The translations under genes and the position numbers were made by a program. Below are positions 28,166 to 36,999 of a DNA stretch of 64,000 bases, one piece after another. Location of the stretch: positions 62,001 to 126,000 of the forward strand of contig NZ_JACHCQ010000016.1 of assembly GCF_014205835.1 (NCBI RefSeq), read 5' to 3'. The notes beneath the pieces were generated by a model. The model saw only the letters and a program-made list of their open reading frames with translations, was not told the origin of the DNA and ran no database searches. The DNA comes from Pedobacter sp. AK013. GTDB lineage: Bacteria > Bacteroidota > Bacteroidia > Sphingobacteriales > Sphingobacteriaceae. Within the stretch, counting starts at the first letter, position 1. Each line of letters opens with the position of its first letter.

Positions 28166-29863
28166 TTAGATTTTTACAAATCCCCACTGTTGGTTTCTTC
28201 CACCCGAATACGACCACTGTACAACCGCAGTTCCATTGTTTAACGATGAACCCGTTACATCCAGGGCTTTTCCGCTATTCGCATTCGTTATCCGGTAATA
28301 GCCATTGTCGGTTATTTGTATAGACCATTTTTGGTTAGCACTACCATTGTAATCCCACAAAGCTGCCTGTCCGCCATCAGCAGTGCTAAATCCGCTAATT
28401 TCCAGGCATTTGGTAGGTGCGTGTACAGGAGTAAGACGGAATAATCCGCTGCCCGCGTCTTCTACCTTAAATTGTTGGTTGGCGCCAGCACCATATAGCC
28501 ATTGCTGTGCAACTGTTCCGTTTGAGCTGCCCCATCCGGCAGCCTCAAGAGCTTTAAAGCTATACCTGTTGTAAATCTGGTAAATTTGTCCGGCCTGAAT
28601 GCTTGAAGTGCTGGCATTTTGGCCTGCCTGTACAACCGCTGCCAAAGCTTGTTGGTCGGCTGAACCAATATTTTGTCTGTCGAGGATCCTGAATGCATTG
28701 TTTCCTGAAGATCCATCATCAAAATAAAACGGTTTTAATCCATATTGCACTGCCTGCCGGGTAACATGGTTGATATAATAAGCTCTGCTGGCCAGGTGTA
28801 AAGTTAAATTATCGCCCGATAAAGTATTGGGCCTTTTGATTGCACCGTACTCCCCGAGTATAACCGGTATACCTTTATCAATATACTTTGTTTTCATCAG
28901 GGCAAATTGTGGCCCGGCATCTCCTTCTTCTCCATAAGTTGCATTGCGCGACGCATTGGTTGTGGAGTGATAACCATTACCCCAATAGTAAAATGCATTT
29001 CCCCAACTTACATCATCTGCCAGCCCTGCGAAATTGAATGGCGTATAGTAGTGTACTTCTACCATTAGCCGATTTGGGGCCGAATCATTCGGTAAAGCAT
29101 TCATCAGGTTGTTGGTATGGTCTATATTAGTACTAGGCCCCTGAATTACAAGTGTACGGTAGCTATTTTTACCACCGGTAGATCGTACCGCGTTTACAAA
29201 AGTTTGATGATAAGATAATAGTACACCCATTCCCGTAGCGTCAGAAACTGCTGGTTCATTGGCACTGGCAAAGATAAGATGTTCATCAAAATTGCGCAGG
29301 TTTGTGGCAATCTGTTCCCAGAATGCTTTTTGCATGGCATTTACATAGGGTTGTTGGGCTGTGGTACAGTTGTTTTCAAGCCATCCTCCATCCCAGTGGA
29401 TATTCAGGATTACGTATAAACCATCATTTATGCAGTATTGGACCACATCTTTTACCCTGTTGAGCCACGATTGCTGAAGCTGGGCAGTACTGGTGTTAGC
29501 CATATACTGGTTCCATGAGCAGGGAAGCCGTACCGCCGTAAATCCACTTCTTTTTACTTGGTCAATAAGTGCCTGGGTCATTGCTGGATTGCCCCAGTAG
29601 GTTTCGCCACCTATGGCTTCCAGACTATTACCGCTGTTCCATCCCAGTGTAAATTTAGCAGCTAGCTGGGCAGCAGTACTGCCAACACCTGATTGGTCTG
29701 CGGGTTGCGGCGAAGTATTATAACTGGGATAACTGGTAGAGGTTGGCATGGTAACCGCTCGTTTTGTAGATTGAAGGACAGTAGGGTTTTCAATCTTTGC
29801 TTTTTGGCAGCCCACCGTTAAAACGGCCAACAGCATGCCTGTTAGGTAATTTAGTGTTCTCAT
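28166..29863 (-). CDS. GH5 endoglycanase with C-terminal ricin-type lectin domain, lipoprotein
   Basis: A 565-aa lipoprotein (LLAVLTVGC, Cys near residue 19). Residues about 60-415 form a GH5 barrel: LGWNSGNSLEA, FTAVRLPCSWNQY, VILNIHWDGGW, the acid/base Glu in FASANEPAV and the nucleophile Glu in VILGEYGAI. The last roughly 140 residues are a ricin-type beta-trefoil (CBM13-like) with QQF, QKWSI and QQWGF motifs, one per lobe. It is tethered to the surface and binds and cleaves a beta-glucan, mannan or xyloglucan-like backbone. It is convergent with the PL gene and divergent from GH35. Confidence 0.9.
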   Translation of the reverse strand: MRTLNYLTGMLLAVLTVGCQKAKIENPTVLQSTKRAVTMPTSTSYPSYNTSPQPADQSGVGSTAAQLAAKFTLGWNSGNSLEAIGGETYWGNPAMTQALIDQVKRSGFTAVRLPCSWNQYMANTSTAQLQQSWLNRVKDVVQYCINDGLYVILNIHWDGGWLENNCTTAQQPYVNAMQKAFWEQIATNLRNFDEHLIFASANEPAVSDATGMGVLLSYHQTFVNAVRSTGGKNSYRTLVIQGPSTNIDHTNNLMNALPNDSAPNRLMVEVHYYTPFNFAGLADDVSWGNAFYYWGNGYHSTTNASRNATYGEEGDAGPQFALMKTKYIDKGIPVILGEYGAIKRPNTLSGDNLTLHLASRAYYINHVTRQAVQYGLKPFYFDDGSSGNNAFRILDRQNIGSADQQALAAVVQAGQNASTSSIQAGQIYQIYNRYSFKALEAAGWGSSNGTVAQQWLYGAGANQQFKVEDAGSGLFRLTPVHAPTKCLEISGFSTADGGQAALWDYNGSANQKWSIQITDNGYYRITNANSGKALDVTGSSLNNGTAVVQWSYSGGRNQQWGFVKI

Positions 29864-30376
29864 ATTATGGTATTTGGTTAGTGATTTTATAGTCGATGCA
29901 GCACCTTTCAGTCCCTTATGTTAACGAAATTAGTAGCTTATGTATAAATATAATGGCTCATTTGTTAAATTATTATCTACATATGTTAGCCATAATTTGT
30001 AACAGTGCAAAAACAATTGATGAAACAAAAACAAAAAGATTCAATACCATTAATTGTTATTAACTATCGCAGAAAGCCTGAATGGTTGCTATAGCAACAT
30101 GTTAATTCCGTCTTATAGTGGGTCGGTTTTGATGACTTATCAGGTTAATTTATAGATATAATACTATGAATTGTATCTATTAAATAAGTAATATTTTGGA
30201 TTAAAATTTTACTTGTCGTTTTTATCTGGAGGAGTTTTTTAAAAGCAATAATGCTGCTCTATTTACTGTTTTTTTCAAATAAGACCAAGCACATAGAGTA
30301 TTGTTTTCATTTTGCTTTGTCAATTGTAAAAGTATCTATTCTCAGCCAGATTAGATTTAAACACCTATTTTTTCGA
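29864..30376. other. Divergent promoter region between GH5-lectin and GH35 genes
   Basis: About 510 AT-rich bases with no credible gene. A reading frame continues upstream of the GH35 start to 30251, but it encodes no signal peptide and has the base composition of noncoding DNA. The region must hold promoters for both directions; I see no box close enough to the Bacteroidota consensus to name. Confidence 0.45.
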
Positions 30377-32827
30377 ATGTTCAAAAAAACAATTTTTCAG
30401 TTCCTTATCATGATGGCAATAACCTTGTCATCAAAGTCCCAAAACCTTCAACCGCAGAAGTCTTTTCCCTTTCCCGATAAAATCAGGTACGATGGGGCCT
30501 GTTTATACATAGAAGGTAAACAAACTTTTGTTTACAGTGCAGCTTTTCACTATTTCCGTACACCCAAAGCGCTTTGGCGTGATCGTTTTTCCAAAATAAA
30601 ATCAGCAGGCTTTAATACAGTTGAAACTTATGTTCCATGGAATCTTTGTGAGTTAAATATGCCAAAAGGGCTAGATGACTATTCTCAATTTGATTTCAAA
30701 GACCTTACAGACTGGATTCATATGGCTCAGGAAGAATTTGGCTTCTATACCGTTATCCGGCCAGGGGCATTTATCTGTGCCGAATTTGCAGGAGGGGGTT
30801 ATCCCCGCTGGCTGGCTAAGTTTCGTCCTGATGACGTAGAGGGCTTTTGGCTTCGAAGTGCCGATGACCGCTATCTGGACTGGCACGATCACTGGTATAA
30901 AGCAGTGTGTAAAGTTGTTCAGAAAGAGCAGATCACCGCGAAACAAAAAGGCAAGAAAGGAATTATTCTTTTACAGATAGAAAATGAGTACAATGCACAC
31001 AAAACGACAAATAAATCTCATGCCTTGCAGCGTATGTATAACTGTGTGCGTGGCGCAGGGATAACGATACCTGTATTTACTTGTCTGACATCTGAAACCC
31101 GCGGAAGCAAAGACCCTTTATTATCGCAGGTTTTCGATTGCGATAATTATTATGTTGGTTTGAAAGATGCTATTAGTTGTGCAAAGCGCATGGGCGATTT
31201 AAAGCAACAGCAACCCGATGCCCCTGGATTCGTTACTGAGCTGCAAGGTGGTTGGTTTGCAACCGTAGGGGGAAAACTGAGTGAAGAGCATTACTCTAAC
31301 GACAAACATTTTTATGCTCTCGGAATGATGTCAATTGCAGGAGGTGCGACAGGTATTTTTCCTTATGTGTTTGTTGGAGGAACGCATTTTGCAGGCTGGG
31401 GTGCCCGAGGGCAAACCACAACTTATGATTATAACGCGGCGATCCGTGAAAACGGGGCATTATCTCCAAAATATTATGCTGCACAAAATTTAGGCGATTT
31501 CATTAAAAAGTATGGGCATAAGCTTATTAATTCAAAAGGTGGCTTATGCAGCTTTGAAAGTGCTCCAGCTGAAATTGTGGGTGCACAACGTATATCTGCA
31601 GATGGAACACGCTTTGTATTTATGCATAACAGTTCTACAGAACAAAGTAATAGCGGCACTGCAACTGTTAAAGCGGGTAAAAGCGATACCGGACAACCTA
31701 TGTACAACATAGATCAGGATGAAAATAAAGTCCTGATCAAAAGTAAAAATAATGCTGATACAACAAAGGGGATATTAACGGACCTTTTAATCCGTTACGA
31801 TTTGGGCCCGCTTGAAACAAAAGTATTGATCATTCCTCCTGCTGGTAGTGCTGAAAAAGGTCTCTGGTGGTATTACCAGGCACCAATAGCAAAAGTATCC
31901 TTGCCGCTTAGCTTTCGCTTTAAATCAATACAACAATACAATGAAGATACACAAGGCCTCTGGCGGCCCTTATACCAAGGGAAATCTTTACCTGAAATGG
32001 GTATAAATGATTTGCGCTACGTTCGTTACCGTTCAGGTTTCAATCTGAATAAACAAGAAGTTGGTAAATATACACGGATGTTATTCAATACCTATTCGAG
32101 AGATATTATAAATATGGAAGTTAACGGCAAAATTGCTCCCCGTATATTTCCTGCTGAAAAGTGGGTTTCAGAGGTTACCCGCCAGCGCGACAAATCGTTT
32201 ACTTTTTTAAAAGAAACAGAATACGATAACCAATTTGATTTGACCGGGCTACTGAAAGAAGGCCATAATGAAGTATGGTTGGTTTATGAGAATATAGGGC
32301 ATGAACATGGATATTTTCCGATGGAAGAACTTTGCGGCATCCGCATTGCAGGCCTGTCTGACGGTACCACGACGATTGATAAAAAATTGGAGTGGGATTA
32401 TTCTCCTAACTTATCTGGTATAGCGCAAAAATTTACTGAAAATGGCTTCGATACCAAGCAATGGAAATTTATACCACTGGATACCACTTTTCAGATCCCA
32501 CGCAAAGGAAATAACGTGCAACCCAAAGGAAAACAAAATGCACTTTTAACCTGGTATCGGTCAGAATTTACGCTGCCTAAAAATGATGGAAAAAGAACCT
32601 GGAGGCTACTTATCAATGCTTCTGGTAATGGATTTATTTATATAAATGGCCATAACATAGGCCGCCATTGGGAGGCTGGCCCACAGCGGGAATTCTATAT
32701 ACCCGAATGTTGGCTGAATCTTAAAGAGGGAGAGAAAAATAACATTACGCTCGGCTTAAGGCAAACCGTTAACGGCGCTGTAATCAGGGCAATGGAAATC
32801 TGCAGTTATAATAACGATAACAATTAG
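30377..32827 (+). CDS. Glycoside hydrolase family 35 beta-galactosidase
   Basis: An 816-aa secreted exo-beta-galactosidase. I start it at the ATG at 30377 (MFKKTIFQFLIMMAITLSS), which gives a signal peptide; an upstream ATG at 30251 would add 42 unlikely residues. The GH35 barrel has YSAAFHYFRTPKALWRDR, FNTVETYVPWN, VIRPGAFICAEF, the acid/base Glu in LLQIENEYN and the nucleophile Glu in FVTELQGGW. C-terminal beta domains include the jelly-roll phrase INGHNIGRHWE. It should remove terminal beta-galactose, for example from xyloglucan or galactan side chains. PorV follows 86 bp later. Confidence 0.93.
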   Translation: MFKKTIFQFLIMMAITLSSKSQNLQPQKSFPFPDKIRYDGACLYIEGKQTFVYSAAFHYFRTPKALWRDRFSKIKSAGFNTVETYVPWNLCELNMPKGLDDYSQFDFKDLTDWIHMAQEEFGFYTVIRPGAFICAEFAGGGYPRWLAKFRPDDVEGFWLRSADDRYLDWHDHWYKAVCKVVQKEQITAKQKGKKGIILLQIENEYNAHKTTNKSHALQRMYNCVRGAGITIPVFTCLTSETRGSKDPLLSQVFDCDNYYVGLKDAISCAKRMGDLKQQQPDAPGFVTELQGGWFATVGGKLSEEHYSNDKHFYALGMMSIAGGATGIFPYVFVGGTHFAGWGARGQTTTYDYNAAIRENGALSPKYYAAQNLGDFIKKYGHKLINSKGGLCSFESAPAEIVGAQRISADGTRFVFMHNSSTEQSNSGTATVKAGKSDTGQPMYNIDQDENKVLIKSKNNADTTKGILTDLLIRYDLGPLETKVLIIPPAGSAEKGLWWYYQAPIAKVSLPLSFRFKSIQQYNEDTQGLWRPLYQGKSLPEMGINDLRYVRYRSGFNLNKQEVGKYTRMLFNTYSRDIINMEVNGKIAPRIFPAEKWVSEVTRQRDKSFTFLKETEYDNQFDLTGLLKEGHNEVWLVYENIGHEHGYFPMEELCGIRIAGLSDGTTTIDKKLEWDYSPNLSGIAQKFTENGFDTKQWKFIPLDTTFQIPRKGNNVQPKGKQNALLTWYRSEFTLPKNDGKRTWRLLINASGNGFIYINGHNIGRHWEAGPQREFYIPECWLNLKEGEKNNITLGLRQTVNGAVIRAMEICSYNNDNN

Positions 32828-32913
32828 ATAAGCAAACAGGCTGAAAATTTACTGCCAGGCACTTTGGCATAAAGAACGAACAGAATAAACCGGTCAATTA
32901 CCAGGAAACTATT

Positions 32914-34086
32914 ATGAAAAATTATTTACCAGTTAAGCCTTTTAAGTATTGGCTCTCTTTAAGTCTTGTTGTAGTGCATTATAGCCTTAATGCCCAGTCT
33001 ATTAATGGCGTCCAGGCAGATGCGAGTCGTTTGAGTAATATCTATACAGCGGTACCATTTCTGCTTATTACTACACAGCCCAGGTCTGCTGCTATGGGAA
33101 ATGCGGGAGTTGCACTTGAGGCAGATGCTAATGCTAGCATGATGAACACCTCGGCACTAGCCTTTCTGCCAGAAGGAAATATAGGAGCTTCATTTTCATA
33201 TAGTCCCTGGCTTAAACAGCTTGCTTCCGGTATGAGTATTTCATCTCTTACGGGCTATTACAGATTAAATGAGCGGAATACGGTTTCGGCTGCATTGCGG
33301 TACTTTTCAATCGGGAATGTAAATTTTAGTGATGATAATTTTCAGGATCTCGGCGTTTATAATCCAAACGAATTTGCTTTAGACATAGGTTATGCACTAA
33401 AACTCGGTCCCGGATTTGCCCTTGGGGGTAATTTGCGCTACATTAACAGTAACTTAATTGGAGGAGGGGCAGTTAATAATGTCAGGGCAGGTAAAGCGGT
33501 GGCGGTAGATGTTTCAGCGCTTGAAAAATCGGAGATCCAGTTGGGTGGAACCCCTGCAATATTGAGTTTTGGCCTTGGCCTTTCCAATATTGGTACCAAG
33601 ATGATTTATGGCACTTCGTTAAAATCGTATTTCCTCCCGGCAAATTTTAAAATTGGCTCTGCACTAAAAATGGGAGAAGGCCCAACAAAAGTTACTTTTG
33701 CCCTCGATTTTAATAAATTGATGGCACCTACTCAACCCATTTACGATGCTGATGGAAATATAGTAAAAGGTAAAGATCCTGACCGTTCTGTTCCCGCCGG
33801 TATATTTGGTTCTTTCAGCGATGCACCTGGGGGTTTCAGGGAAGAACTTCAGGAGGTGGGCGTATCTGCAGGGGCAGAAATCAGTTTTAAAGAAACACTA
33901 TACCTGCGTACAGGTTACCTTTATCAAAATCCTCAAAAGGCAGACGCTTCTTACCTTACCCTTGGTTTGGGAGTTCGTTATAGCCGTTTTACCTTCGATT
34001 TCTCCTATCTGATAGGATCAGTTCAGAGTCCGCTAAGAAATACCATAAGATTTGGTTTGCAAGCAAATTTTAGTAAGATCAGATAA
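32914..34086 (+). CDS. porV: PorV-type outer-membrane protein (type IX secretion system)
   Basis: A 390-aa outer-membrane barrel of the PorV/LptO (FadL-related) family. A signal peptide (HYSLNAQ) is followed by the diagnostic AVPFLLITTQPRSAAMGNAGVALEADANASMMNTSALAF segment (about residues 47-86, given here in part: LITTQPRSAAMGNAG). PorV shuttles type IX secretion cargo to the PorU sortase at the cell surface. It lies among carbohydrate enzymes, not with other T9SS genes, and none of the neighbouring glycosidases shows an evident T9SS C-terminal sorting domain, so it may be an extra paralogue. Confidence 0.85.
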   Translation: MKNYLPVKPFKYWLSLSLVVVHYSLNAQSINGVQADASRLSNIYTAVPFLLITTQPRSAAMGNAGVALEADANASMMNTSALAFLPEGNIGASFSYSPWLKQLASGMSISSLTGYYRLNERNTVSAALRYFSIGNVNFSDDNFQDLGVYNPNEFALDIGYALKLGPGFALGGNLRYINSNLIGGGAVNNVRAGKAVAVDVSALEKSEIQLGGTPAILSFGLGLSNIGTKMIYGTSLKSYFLPANFKIGSALKMGEGPTKVTFALDFNKLMAPTQPIYDADGNIVKGKDPDRSVPAGIFGSFSDAPGGFREELQEVGVSAGAEISFKETLYLRTGYLYQNPQKADASYLTLGLGVRYSRFTFDFSYLIGSVQSPLRNTIRFGLQANFSKIR

Positions 34087-34536
34087 AAGTTAAACAACTT
34101 CAATTTGTGAACATACGATTGTGAAGGCTTTGAAATATCGCATTGTCTTTTTGTTTCAGTCAAATGATTTGCCTTTTACTGTTAAAAATTAATTATTTAG
34201 AATAAGATGGAAATCTCATTTATTGCAAAAGAAATATGTTATTTAAGTTTTGTTCTGCTTTTAAAAAAAAGTGATTCACAATCTATTAAGGCAGGAGGGA
34301 TTCGGTATTTAAGCAAAATAGTTAACCCTTTCTTTTAACCTGATGTATTTTATGTTAAAAAATGATTAAATCATTGCCCCAAACATTCACTAGCATTGAC
34401 TTTGTGCTCCTGTAATTTTAAATTAGGCTTTCTGGTGCCGATTTTAGGGGCTTAGGTTGGCATTTTAAGAAATAAAAATGCACCTTTGCGAACCGTTAAT
34501 TGAGGTTTAGGCATGTAACAAATTAAATAGCTGTGT
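34087..34536 (+). promoter_or_regulatory. Intergenic region with putative mgtE promoter
   Basis: 450 bases without a gene. Near its end a TTG (34457-34459) is followed after 21 bases by CACCTTTG (34481-34488), one base off the Bacteroidota -7 consensus TAnnTTTG, and the mgtE ATG lies 48 bases further on. No Mg-responsive leader structure could be recognised by eye. Confidence 0.4.
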
Positions 34537-35913
34537 ATGGAAGAAATGGTTGTGGAAGAAATTCAGGAACTACTTGAAAAAGAAAATGATAAGGCTTTAA
34601 AGCAATATCTCGATCAACTGAATATTTCGGATGTTGAAGAACTGATTGATGAACTTCCACAATATGCCGCTAAATTTATCGAAACCTTATCTCTTAACAG
34701 GGCCGTAAACGTTTTTCGTATTCTTGATTTTCCTACCCAGGAGCGGATCATTAAAAAACTTTCAGGTAATAAACTCAATCAGATTATCAAAGATCTGCCT
34801 CCAGATGATCGTACCGCACTTTTTAGTGAGTTAAAAGGTGATGTGGTAAAAAAAATGATCACACTTTTACCACCCGAAGAACGTAAAGAATCGCTCGCAC
34901 TCCTTGGTTATAAAGAAGATAGTATTGGTCGTTTAATGACGCCCGATTACATCGCCGTAAAACCAGAATGGTCTATCAACAGAGTTTTAGCACATATTAG
35001 GCGTTATGGCAAAAACTCCGAAACCATCGATGTTGTTTACGTTATCGATAAAGATGGTGTGTTGTTGGATGATATCAGGATACGTGAGGTTTTATTGGCC
35101 GATCCTGAAGCCATTATTGGTGAACTGACCGATAAACGTTTTATTGCCTTAAAAGCAAACGATCCGCAGGAAGATGCGATCAATATCTTCAGGATGAACA
35201 ACCGTGTGGCTTTACCCGTTGTAGATGAAAATAATATTCTTTTAGGGATTGTTACCGTTGATGATATTTTGTGGATTGCCAACGAAGAATATACCGAAGA
35301 TATGCACAAAATTGGAGGTACCGAAGCTTTGGATGAGCCTTATCTCGATATCCCAATTTTAAAACTGGTTAAAAAACGTGCTGGTTGGTTAATTGTTCTG
35401 TTTTTAGGCGAAATGTTAACCGCAACAGCCATGCAGCATTTTGAAATCGAACTCGAAAAGGCAGTAGTGCTGTCTCTTTTTATCCCATTAATTATGAGTA
35501 GCGGTGGTAACAGCGGTTCTCAGGCGTCAACATTAATTATCCAGGCCATGGCCTTAGGCGAGGTAACCATTGCAGAATGGTGGCGCGTAATGCGCCGAGA
35601 GCTTGTTTCAGGAGTTTTACTTGGTATCATTTTAGGCACAATTGGTTTTATCCGTATTGTAACCTGGCAAGAGTTACACCTCTATAATTATGGTCCGCAT
35701 TGGTTTTTAATAGCCACAACTATATTTTTTACCCTCGTTGGAATTGTTTTATGGGGCAGTTTAATCGGTTCAATGATGCCAATTATTTTGAAAAAACTAA
35801 AACTCGATCCCGCAACCTCATCAGCACCATTTGTAGCCACCATGGTAGATGTAACCGGAATTGTAATCTATTTCAGTGTAGCCGTATTAATTTTAAAAGG
35901 CGTTTTACTTTAA
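34537..35913 (+). CDS. mgtE: Magnesium transporter MgtE
   Basis: A 458-aa homodimeric Mg2+ channel. The N-terminal MgtE_N superhelix (about 10-125, with LPPDDRTALFSEL) is followed by a tandem CBS pair (about 130-255, IGRLMTPDYIAV and VVDENNILLGIVTVDDIL), the plug helix, and five membrane spans (about 285-455). The pore signature is present as SSGGNSGSQASTL (about 320). CBS domains sense cytosolic Mg2+ and close the channel. The HAD hydrolase gene starts 9 bp downstream, suggesting co-transcription. Confidence 0.95.
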   Translation: MEEMVVEEIQELLEKENDKALKQYLDQLNISDVEELIDELPQYAAKFIETLSLNRAVNVFRILDFPTQERIIKKLSGNKLNQIIKDLPPDDRTALFSELKGDVVKKMITLLPPEERKESLALLGYKEDSIGRLMTPDYIAVKPEWSINRVLAHIRRYGKNSETIDVVYVIDKDGVLLDDIRIREVLLADPEAIIGELTDKRFIALKANDPQEDAINIFRMNNRVALPVVDENNILLGIVTVDDILWIANEEYTEDMHKIGGTEALDEPYLDIPILKLVKKRAGWLIVLFLGEMLTATAMQHFEIELEKAVVLSLFIPLIMSSGGNSGSQASTLIIQAMALGEVTIAEWWRVMRRELVSGVLLGIILGTIGFIRIVTWQELHLYNYGPHWFLIATTIFFTLVGIVLWGSLIGSMMPIILKKLKLDPATSSAPFVATMVDVTGIVIYFSVAVLILKGVLL

Positions 35914-35922
35914 ATATAAATC

Positions 35923-36537
35923 ATGCAAAAGAAAATTACCACACTTTTTACCGATATCGGGGGTGTTTTGTTAACTAATGGCTGGGATAGGCAGGCAAGG
36001 GGAGAGGCTTCGGTACTTTTTAACCTCGACTCGGTTGATCTCGAAGAACGCCATCACCTTACCTTCGATACCTATGAAGTGGGTAAACTTACACTTGATG
36101 AATATTTAGAACGCATCGTTTTCTTCGAAGAACGGAGCTTTACCTACGATGATTTTAAAGAATTTATGTTCAAAAAATCGCTTCCTTATCCGGAAATGAT
36201 TGGATTAATCTGCAATTTAAAAAAGAAATATAACCTAAAGGTCGCCGTAATCAGCAACGAAGGAAGAGAGCTAAATCAGTACCGTATCAATACCTTTAAA
36301 CTGAATGAATTTGTTGATTTCTTTGTGTCATCAAGCTTTGTGCATTTTCGTAAACCCGATGCCGATATTTTCAAAGTTGCGATCGATATTTCGCAGAGTG
36401 ACGTAGAAACGAGTTTATATATAGACGATCGGATGCTTTTTGTACAGGTTGCCGAAGGTTTAGGTCTAAGAGGCATTCATCATAGCAGTTATGAAGATAC
36501 CAAGGCACAGTTAGCTGCTTACGGGTTAGAGGTTTAA
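35923..36537 (+). CDS. HAD-superfamily hydrolase (subfamily IA-like)
   Basis: A 204-aa cytoplasmic HAD phosphatase-like protein. Motif I is FTDIGGVLL (nucleophile Asp; the second acidic residue of the usual DxD is Gly, as in the epoxide-hydrolase-like group), motif II VISNEG, motif III the Lys in FRKPDADIF, and motif IV YIDDRM. The helical cap sits between residues about 20 and 85. Such proteins hydrolyse small phosphate esters; the substrate is not predictable. It follows mgtE by 9 bp. Confidence 0.88.
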   Translation: MQKKITTLFTDIGGVLLTNGWDRQARGEASVLFNLDSVDLEERHHLTFDTYEVGKLTLDEYLERIVFFEERSFTYDDFKEFMFKKSLPYPEMIGLICNLKKKYNLKVAVISNEGRELNQYRINTFKLNEFVDFFVSSSFVHFRKPDADIFKVAIDISQSDVETSLYIDDRMLFVQVAEGLGLRGIHHSSYEDTKAQLAAYGLEV

Positions 36538-36543
36538 TAAATG

Positions 36544-36607
36544 GATCGTCATCTAGACTGAAGATCGTCATCTAGACTGAAGATCAACGAAACGGAGAGA
36601 TCTATCT
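36544..36607. repeat. Decayed copy of dispersed repeat family A with 19-bp tandem duplication
   Basis: Two exact 19-bp copies of GATCGTCATCTAGACTGAA (36544-36562, 36563-36581) are followed by GGAGAGATCTATCTT. The left arm and the GGAGAGATCT core match the intact family copies at 56273 and 58912; the right arm is missing. Confidence 0.6.
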
Positions 36608-36661
36608 TAAATTTCTTAATACCTCTAATTTTAAATTGGCAACTCTTATTAAAAAGAATAC

Positions 36662-36691
36662 TTGCCGATTAAAAAAGTATATTTATCTTTA
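36662..36691 (+). promoter_or_regulatory. Putative promoter upstream of tRNA-Cys leader
   Basis: TTG at 36662-36664 and TATCTTTA at 36684-36691, separated by 19 bases, match the Bacteroidota -33/-7 arrangement (TTTG / TAnnTTTG) with one mismatch in the -7 box. It points toward the terminator and tRNA-Cys downstream. Confidence 0.45.
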
Positions 36692-36834
36692 CGCTGTGAA
36701 AAATACAACAGAAAAATATTGTTTAAACTCGTGTTTTTGTTACTCAAAAAGTAACGGGTTGACTTTATTTATCTGATAGGAAACATAAAAAGATTTAAAG
36801 CCGCTTGTTACAAATGTAATAAGCGGCTTTTTTA
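36692..36834 (+). ncRNA. Candidate short leader transcript ahead of tRNA-Cys
   Basis: The segment between the putative promoter (36662-36691) and the terminator at 36797-36834 would give an RNA of about 135 nt. It contains a small hairpin (GTTACT with AGTAAC, 36739-36755) whose right arm could also pair with the GTTAC of the terminator stem (36807-36811). A GTG-initiated 26-codon frame (36696-36776) with three Cys codons is visible but begins almost at the predicted transcription start. No known RNA family was recognised. Confidence 0.3.
36797..36834 (+). terminator. Strong intrinsic terminator directly upstream of tRNA-Cys
   Basis: AAAGCCGCTT-GTTAC pairs with GTAAT-AAGCGGCTTT over 15 bp (one G-T wobble) around an AAAT loop, followed by TTTATTT. 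It ends about 10 bases before the 5' end of tRNA-Cys. Confidence 0.85.
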
Positions 36835-36843
36835 TTTCTAATC

Positions 36844-36914
36844 GTTTGGTATGCACAATGGATGTGTGCTGGTCTGCAAAACCAGTGTAGTCAGTTCGAT
36901 TCTGACACCAAACT
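36844..36914 (+). tRNA. tRNA-Cys (anticodon GCA)
   Basis: Cloverleaf with 7-bp acceptor stem GTTTGGT/ACCAAAC, D stem GCAC/GTGT, anticodon stem CTGGT/ACCAG enclosing CTGCAAA (anticodon GCA), T arm GTCAG-TTCGATT-CTGAC and discriminator U. CCA is not encoded. It begins only about 10 bases after a strong terminator. Confidence 0.95.
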
Positions 36915-36999
36915 CAAAAAAAGAGATTGTGATTAACCGATTATTGTTTCTCATAGTTGAAGGCCCTGATAAAGTATCATTTACCAACAAATTGGTTGC

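Noticed and set aside
30251..30376. Upstream ATG for GH35
   Set aside because: It adds 42 residues without a signal peptide; the later ATG at 30377 gives one.
36544..36581. Direct repeat as CRISPR or tandem array
   Set aside because: Two head-to-tail copies with no spacer, matching the left arm of a dispersed repeat.
36696..36776. GTG mini-ORF with three Cys codons as a gene
   Set aside because: Its start coincides with the predicted transcription start and it has no other support, so it is only noted as part of the tRNA-Cys leader.
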